64,000 bases of DNA from Aralia elata (taxonomy: Eukaryota > Streptophyta > Magnoliopsida > Apiales > Araliaceae): positions 95,196,720-95,260,719 of the forward strand of contig CM068384.1 in NCBI GenBank assembly GCA_034770075.1. Reading direction: 5' to 3'. Both the position numbers and the translations under genes were made by a program. Under the pieces are notes generated by a model that had not been told where the DNA came from, searched no databases, and saw nothing but the letters and a program-made list of their open reading frames with translations. Position 1 is the first letter of the stretch. Each line of letters starts with the position of its first letter. Of the stretch, positions 59,372-64,000 are shown piece by piece.

Positions 59372-61191
59372 TCATCGGCGCTGCCTCATGTTCAGCTCCT
59401 TCTGAGTGAAGATGTATTTCAGACTCTTGTGATCTGTATATATCTCACACCTCTCTCCATATAGATAGTGCCTCCATATTTTCAAAACGAATTACTACTG
59501 CTGCTAACTCCAGGCCATGAGTCGGGTATCCCTTTCTCATAGTCCTTTAACTGATGTGAAGCGTACGCAATGACTTTGCCGTGTTGCATTAGCACACAAT
59601 CAAGACCCTTGTGTGAAGCATCACTGTACACTACAAAACCTCCAGTGTCGTCTGGTAAAGCCAACACCGGTGCTTGGCTAAGTCTCTTCTTCAGCTCCAT
59701 GAAACTTTCCTCGCACTTTTTCGTCCAAACGAACTTTACCGTCTTTCTGGTTAGATTGGTCAACAGTGATGCTATCTTCGAAAAATCCTGGATGAATCTC
59801 CGATAGTATCCCGCCAACCCTAGGAAACTCCTGATCTCCGTCGGCGTCTTCGACTGCTCCCAATTGATAACGGCTTTCACCTTTGCAGGGTCTACCGAAA
59901 CGCCATCCTTGTCAATGACGTGTCCTAGAAACTGCACCCTCTGCAACCAAAATTCACACTTCAAAAATTTTGCGTACAGCTTCTCCCTTCTTAACGTCTC
60001 CAAGGCAATCCTTAGGTGTTCAACATGTTCTTCCTCGGACACTGAATACACCAAGATGTCATCGATGAATACTACTATGAACTTGTCCAAATATTGCTTG
60101 AACACTCTGTTCATCATATCCATGAATGTCGCTGGTGCATTTGTCAGTCCAAATGACATTACCAGAAACTCGAAATGCCCATAACGAGTTCTGAATGCCG
60201 TCTTCGGGATATCCTCTTGTCTCACCTTTAGTTGATGATAACCCGTTCTCAAATCAATCCTTGAAAAATATTTCGCTCCCTTGAGTTGATCAAACAGATC
60301 GTCTATTCTGGGCAGCGGGTATCTATTCTTAATCGTGACTTTGTTCAATTCGCGATAGTCGATGCAAAGCCTCATCGAACCATCCTTCTTCTTTACGAAC
60401 AGAACTGGCGCTCCCCATGGTGACACGCTCGGTCTGATATAACCCTTGTCTAATAGTTCCTGCAATTGGACCATTAGCTCCTTCATTTCTATCGGTGTCA
60501 TTCGATATGGCGCCTTCGATATTGGTGCGGCTCTCGGCACCAAGTTAATTACAAATTCTACCTCCCTATCCGGCGGCAATCCCGGAATTTCATCTGGGAA
60601 GACATCTGTGAATTCCCTTATGACAGGTATCTGACTCGGTTCGCCCTCGACTCGACGAGTATCAACCACGTGAGCCAAATAACCTATACAACCCTTCCTC
60701 AGAAATCTCTTAGCTTGCATCATCGTTAGACAACAAGATTGTCTCGGCGATTTACTACCATAGAATACTACATTCGACTTATTAGAAGTCTTCAGGTGTA
60801 CACACTTCTTTTTACAGTCGATGACTACTCCGTGAATCGATAACCAATCCATTCCAAGGATCACATCGAACTCCCCCAAACGAAATCGGTATCAAATCCA
60901 CGCTGAGCTTAAATCCTCGTAACTCGGCACAACAATTCCTATGAATGCATTCTACGGGGATAATTTCCTTGTTTGCTACTTCTACGTTCATAGGGTATTC
61001 CAACTTTTCACGAGGTAAGTCTAACCGTTTAGCAAATTCTTCGGAAACAAAAGAGCAGGTAGCACCCGAATCGAATAACACATAAGCATTTATATCATTG
61101 ATTGGGATGATACCTGACACCATGTCCTTGGACCCCACGACATCCTTCCTTGTGACCATCATGGCTTTTCTGATCTTGGTTGTGCTTTGTC
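59372..61191 (-). pseudogene. Protease, RT and RNase H of E interior 2
   Basis: The frame at 59482-60879 holds the end of protease, RT with VVFIDDILVYS, and part of RNase H. Extra single bases near 59492 and 59530 shift RNase H, and another near 60885 separates protease (DSGAT, frame 60812-61162) from RT. In copy 1 the same stretch is one open frame. The domain content is otherwise the same. Confidence 0.88.
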
Positions 61192-61874
61192 AACGCTTCA
61201 TTTCCTCCTCGGCAACGATTGCTTCCTTAAGTAACGTAGGAAATGTGTTGATCTGTAAAACCACAACCTTACTATACGCCCAGGGCTTCAACCCTTGATC
61301 AAATCTCTTCGCTCGCCTAGCTCCGGTGTCCACTTGGTGTGGATCAAACCTAGCTAGTTTGTTAAACTTCGTTGCGTTACTCTGCTACTGACATATCATC
61401 TTGCTTCAGATCCAAGAACTTTATCTCCATACTTGCCTGCGTGCTTTCTAGAAAGTAATTTTTTTTTTTGAAAAACAGCTCCTTAAAACGAGTCCACGCA
61501 GTCGCGCCTTCCCCAGCTCGGCTTCTATTCGCCTTCCACCAAGTAATTTGACTCACCCTTCCTCATGAAAGTGGAAAACGAAGTCTTCTGTTCCTCGGTC
61601 ACTCTTGCGACCTTGAAAACTTTCCCCATTTTTTTCTACCTATGTCTGGGCTTCACTCGAATCCATATTCCCATGAAACTCCGGTGGTCCTAGTAATTTG
61701 AAACCCGTAAAGTTCGTCATGTGATTTCATGGCCAAACAACCGCAATGGCGGGTCTGTCTTGCATCGTTTCCTCTAACAAGTTCGCAAAGGTCCTCTTGG
61801 GGTCAGTCTTGACCCTCCTCGTTATTCACTGACTCCTCCACCCTCGTGTATCGGGGTTGTCTCCTTGACGGCAT
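61192..61874 (-). pseudogene. Gag of E interior 2
   Basis: Starts MPSRRQPR at 61874. It shares the zinc-knuckle loss, the gag-end TGA and the upstream stops with copy 1. Additional single-base insertions near 61377, 61457, 61541 and 61810 break the frame, so no long open frame remains. Confidence 0.82.
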
Positions 61875-63252
61875 TGTTTGTTCTAAACAAAACCTTACAT
61901 AAATCCTTCTTGTTTTACACATCGTGCAAAATTCTACTGATGTTATCATTTAAGAGTCAAGGCACAAATCGATCATAATCAATCATGTAATAATAATACC
62001 ACATTTATATTCATACACCCCTTAGTGTGTCAAACACTTATAATTCCGGCACATTCCTATAAATGTTAACTATCCCATTAAGACACAAAAGATGGGATTA
62101 ATAAGAACTGCATTCCCCTAGATCTGAAAAGTGGGAATGTATCATTATCATATCAACTCAAGGCACCTTTAGTAAATACTAATAAGCTCATCTTAGTACC
62201 TCGTACTACTTACATCATATAGCATTCCTGATATCCACTTATCCCTCTGTTACTAACAACAAAATGGGATTCACAAAACTACTCCACAACTTACACAAAG
62301 TTGGGACTTACAACAGATAAACTACTAGTTGTACAAAAACTGAGATTCACATTTCTTACATGCATAGATATACTAGTACATATACATTGACTACTATTCT
62401 TCATTCATTACGACTCTCAAAGATCTTATAACTCTCAGACTTAACCTTTCTTTCTTTCATTTCCTCCACATATTCCTTATATCGGGCTCCAATTGATCCT
62501 TCTTAGGGATTTCTATTATCTCATCATTCAGTTCCATCTCTAGATACTTTTTCCAGATCAGACACTAAATCTACCCTTGGTTCATTTCTTATAATCTCTC
62601 CGTTGTCTCTCCTTTCTAATCATCAAAACAATCTAAATTGCCATCAGTCATCTCTTAATTTTATTTTTTTTTTGCATATAACATCATTCATCTCAATACT
62701 CTCAACTTTTGCTTAACAACTCTATATGAGTCCATTACCTTTGTCTCACCTAGCATTCCACCATAAAGCTTAATAACTTAACTAACACTTCAAAATATCG
62801 ATATATTCATTATTTATCGAATCAATCATTTTCTTCTTGTAAACCTTAACCCAACAGATTCTAAGGTACCCTCTCTTCATCACAAAGAAACTCCATACCA
62901 CATCACTCCAATATCTTATCTAATGAATAGCCACAAAAATTGATCAATAGCCACAGAATTGATCAATAGCATCAAATGATTAATCTAATTACCTCGAATA
63001 TTTATAACTCCAGCTTACAATGGATCATCCATACTTAATGGTCTTCACTTTACCATATTATCTCATCAATACACATTCCTCAAATTATTCACAAGCTTAA
63101 TAACACCAACGTATGATCCAAATCCTCAATTTTAAGATCATAATAAATTTCTACCCAAAAATAACTCTATATGAGTTCTATCCCCTTCTATTCCTCTATA
63201 TTCTCTCAGGTTATAGCCTACGAACTCTTTCTCCTAAGGGTTATAACCTATA
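61875..63252 (-). other. Untranslated leader of E interior 2
   Basis: Nearly identical to 52127-53503. No coding content seen. Confidence 0.65.
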
Positions 63253-63265
63253 GCTTTGATACCAA
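63253..63265 (-). other. Primer-binding site of E interior 2
   Basis: The minus strand reads TTGGTATCAAAGC, two bases from the third E LTR. Confidence 0.85.
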
Positions 63266-63267
63266 CC

Positions 63268-64000
63268 TGTGACGCCCCCAAATTCGGTTCTCCAAATACC
63301 CGGATCCAGTCATCACGATCCAACATAAACATCCACCTATAACAACATATGGTATCTAAAATGCGGAATAAAATAAACATACGTTGTTCATTACAAGGTG
63401 TTACTAGTCCCAGAATACGATTAACCTTAAACATTTACACAATTCATACCCTAAATAGCTATCAGGGTTTAAATTACATTAACAGTAATTAACTAACACA
63501 TGCATCTAAAGTCTGCTACGAGAAGTCTATCATTTCATCTTTTCTTTCCCTTTGTTCTTCCCTGACGTCTCGGGTTTAGCTGCAATGAAGTCATGATATA
63601 GCAAGAATGAGCAACGAGTTTGCCCAGCAAGTTTAAAGTGCAACAATAAAGATATATCATGATGAAGGAATATTAAAGGGATTTCAACATTAGAGAAAAA
63701 AAATCAGAAGCAAGAATAATAATTGCTTTTAGAACAATTGATAGTCAAATAGACTTTGAACGATAACTTCCAAAGGAGTCAATAGCTGGTTGACCCTCTG
63801 GTTACTGGCTACAGAATAACGTACTTGAGGGGATCAGCCTCGCGTACCCTATGTATATGCATAACACTTAATTCTGCTATTTGTACCTTATATACGGTAC
63901 GTGGGGTACTCCCCTATAAATAAAGGGGTGTTCATACAGTCTAAGAATCCTTACCATTGATTGGTTCGGATAGCTTTTATAAATTCTCACATAATTGTCT
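63268..64000 (-). repeat. E LTR copy 3, cut by the window edge
   Basis: Matches the first ~730 bp of the other two E LTRs, starting TGTGACGCCCCC. The array may continue to the right. Confidence 0.88.

Larger units (their letters stand above)
43792..64000 (-). mobile_element. Tandem chromovirus array E (LTR-int-LTR-int-LTR)
   Basis: Minus-strand Ty3/gypsy chromovirus, probably Tekay/Del. LTRs at 43792-47942, 53519-57682 and 63268 to the window edge alternate with two complete interiors (47943-53518 and 57683-63267). The period is about 9.74 kb. Each interior has gag, protease, RT, RNase H, integrase and chromodomain, plus a polypurine tract and a tRNA-iMet-like primer site. Shared stop codons show that the copies descend from one already damaged element. 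Insertion is into D LTR copy 3. Confidence 0.9.

Overview
This is a stretch of plant nuclear genome, most likely from a eudicot. It consists almost entirely of nested Ty3/gypsy LTR retrotransposons. I see no intact host gene, no tRNA or rRNA gene and nothing bacterial. Supporting evidence is the plant-type gag, protease, RT, RNase H and integrase domains, C-terminal chromodomains, primer-binding sites for tRNA-Arg, tRNA-Asp and tRNA-iMet, and AT-rich flanks. No element is intact: the coding frames carry nonsense and frameshift mutations, and many stops read as TGG or CGA codons changed by C-to-T or G-to-A. Letters A to F below are local labels. Clade names rest on motifs and priming sites, not on a database search.

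Layout. (1) 1-3069, minus: the 5' part of a Tat/Ogre-type element (F), with gag-protease running off the left edge, a tRNA-Arg primer site and a 5' LTR. (2) 3233-3500 and 16656-17074: a minisatellite locus. (3) 3501-16635, minus: an Athila-type element (A) sitting between these two repeat blocks, with a truncated 5' LTR. It is split by a 4,332-bp solo LTR (9000-13331, target duplication TCTAT). (4) 17394-18059, minus: a decayed gag relic of another Tat-like element. (5) 18273-29223, plus: a chromovirus (C, probably Tekay/Del) with an extra coiled-coil ORF before gag. (6) 29224-43791, plus: a non-coding, LARD-like element with about 4-kb LTRs (D), in a tandem LTR-internal-LTR-internal-LTR array, inserted in the 3' LTR of C. 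(7) 43792-64000, minus: a second chromovirus family (E), also in a tandem LTR-internal-LTR-internal-LTR array, inserted in the third D LTR and running off the right edge.

The most interesting part is the D LTR. Both complete copies carry a fragment of a nuclear gene for the plastid Fe-S scaffold protein SUFB (transit peptide plus N-terminal part), a short PPR-like fragment, and a reverse-oriented Ty1/copia protease-integrase fragment. All lie just downstream of a TATA box. The related solo LTR inside A lacks these segments and so looks like the form before capture. D and C also carry duplicated polypurine-tract/LTR-start modules. In D, different family members start their LTRs at different modules.

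Inferred order of events: minisatellite and Tat relics first; then A into the minisatellite and C into the Tat relic; a D-family element into A, later reduced to a solo LTR; D into C; and finally E into D.
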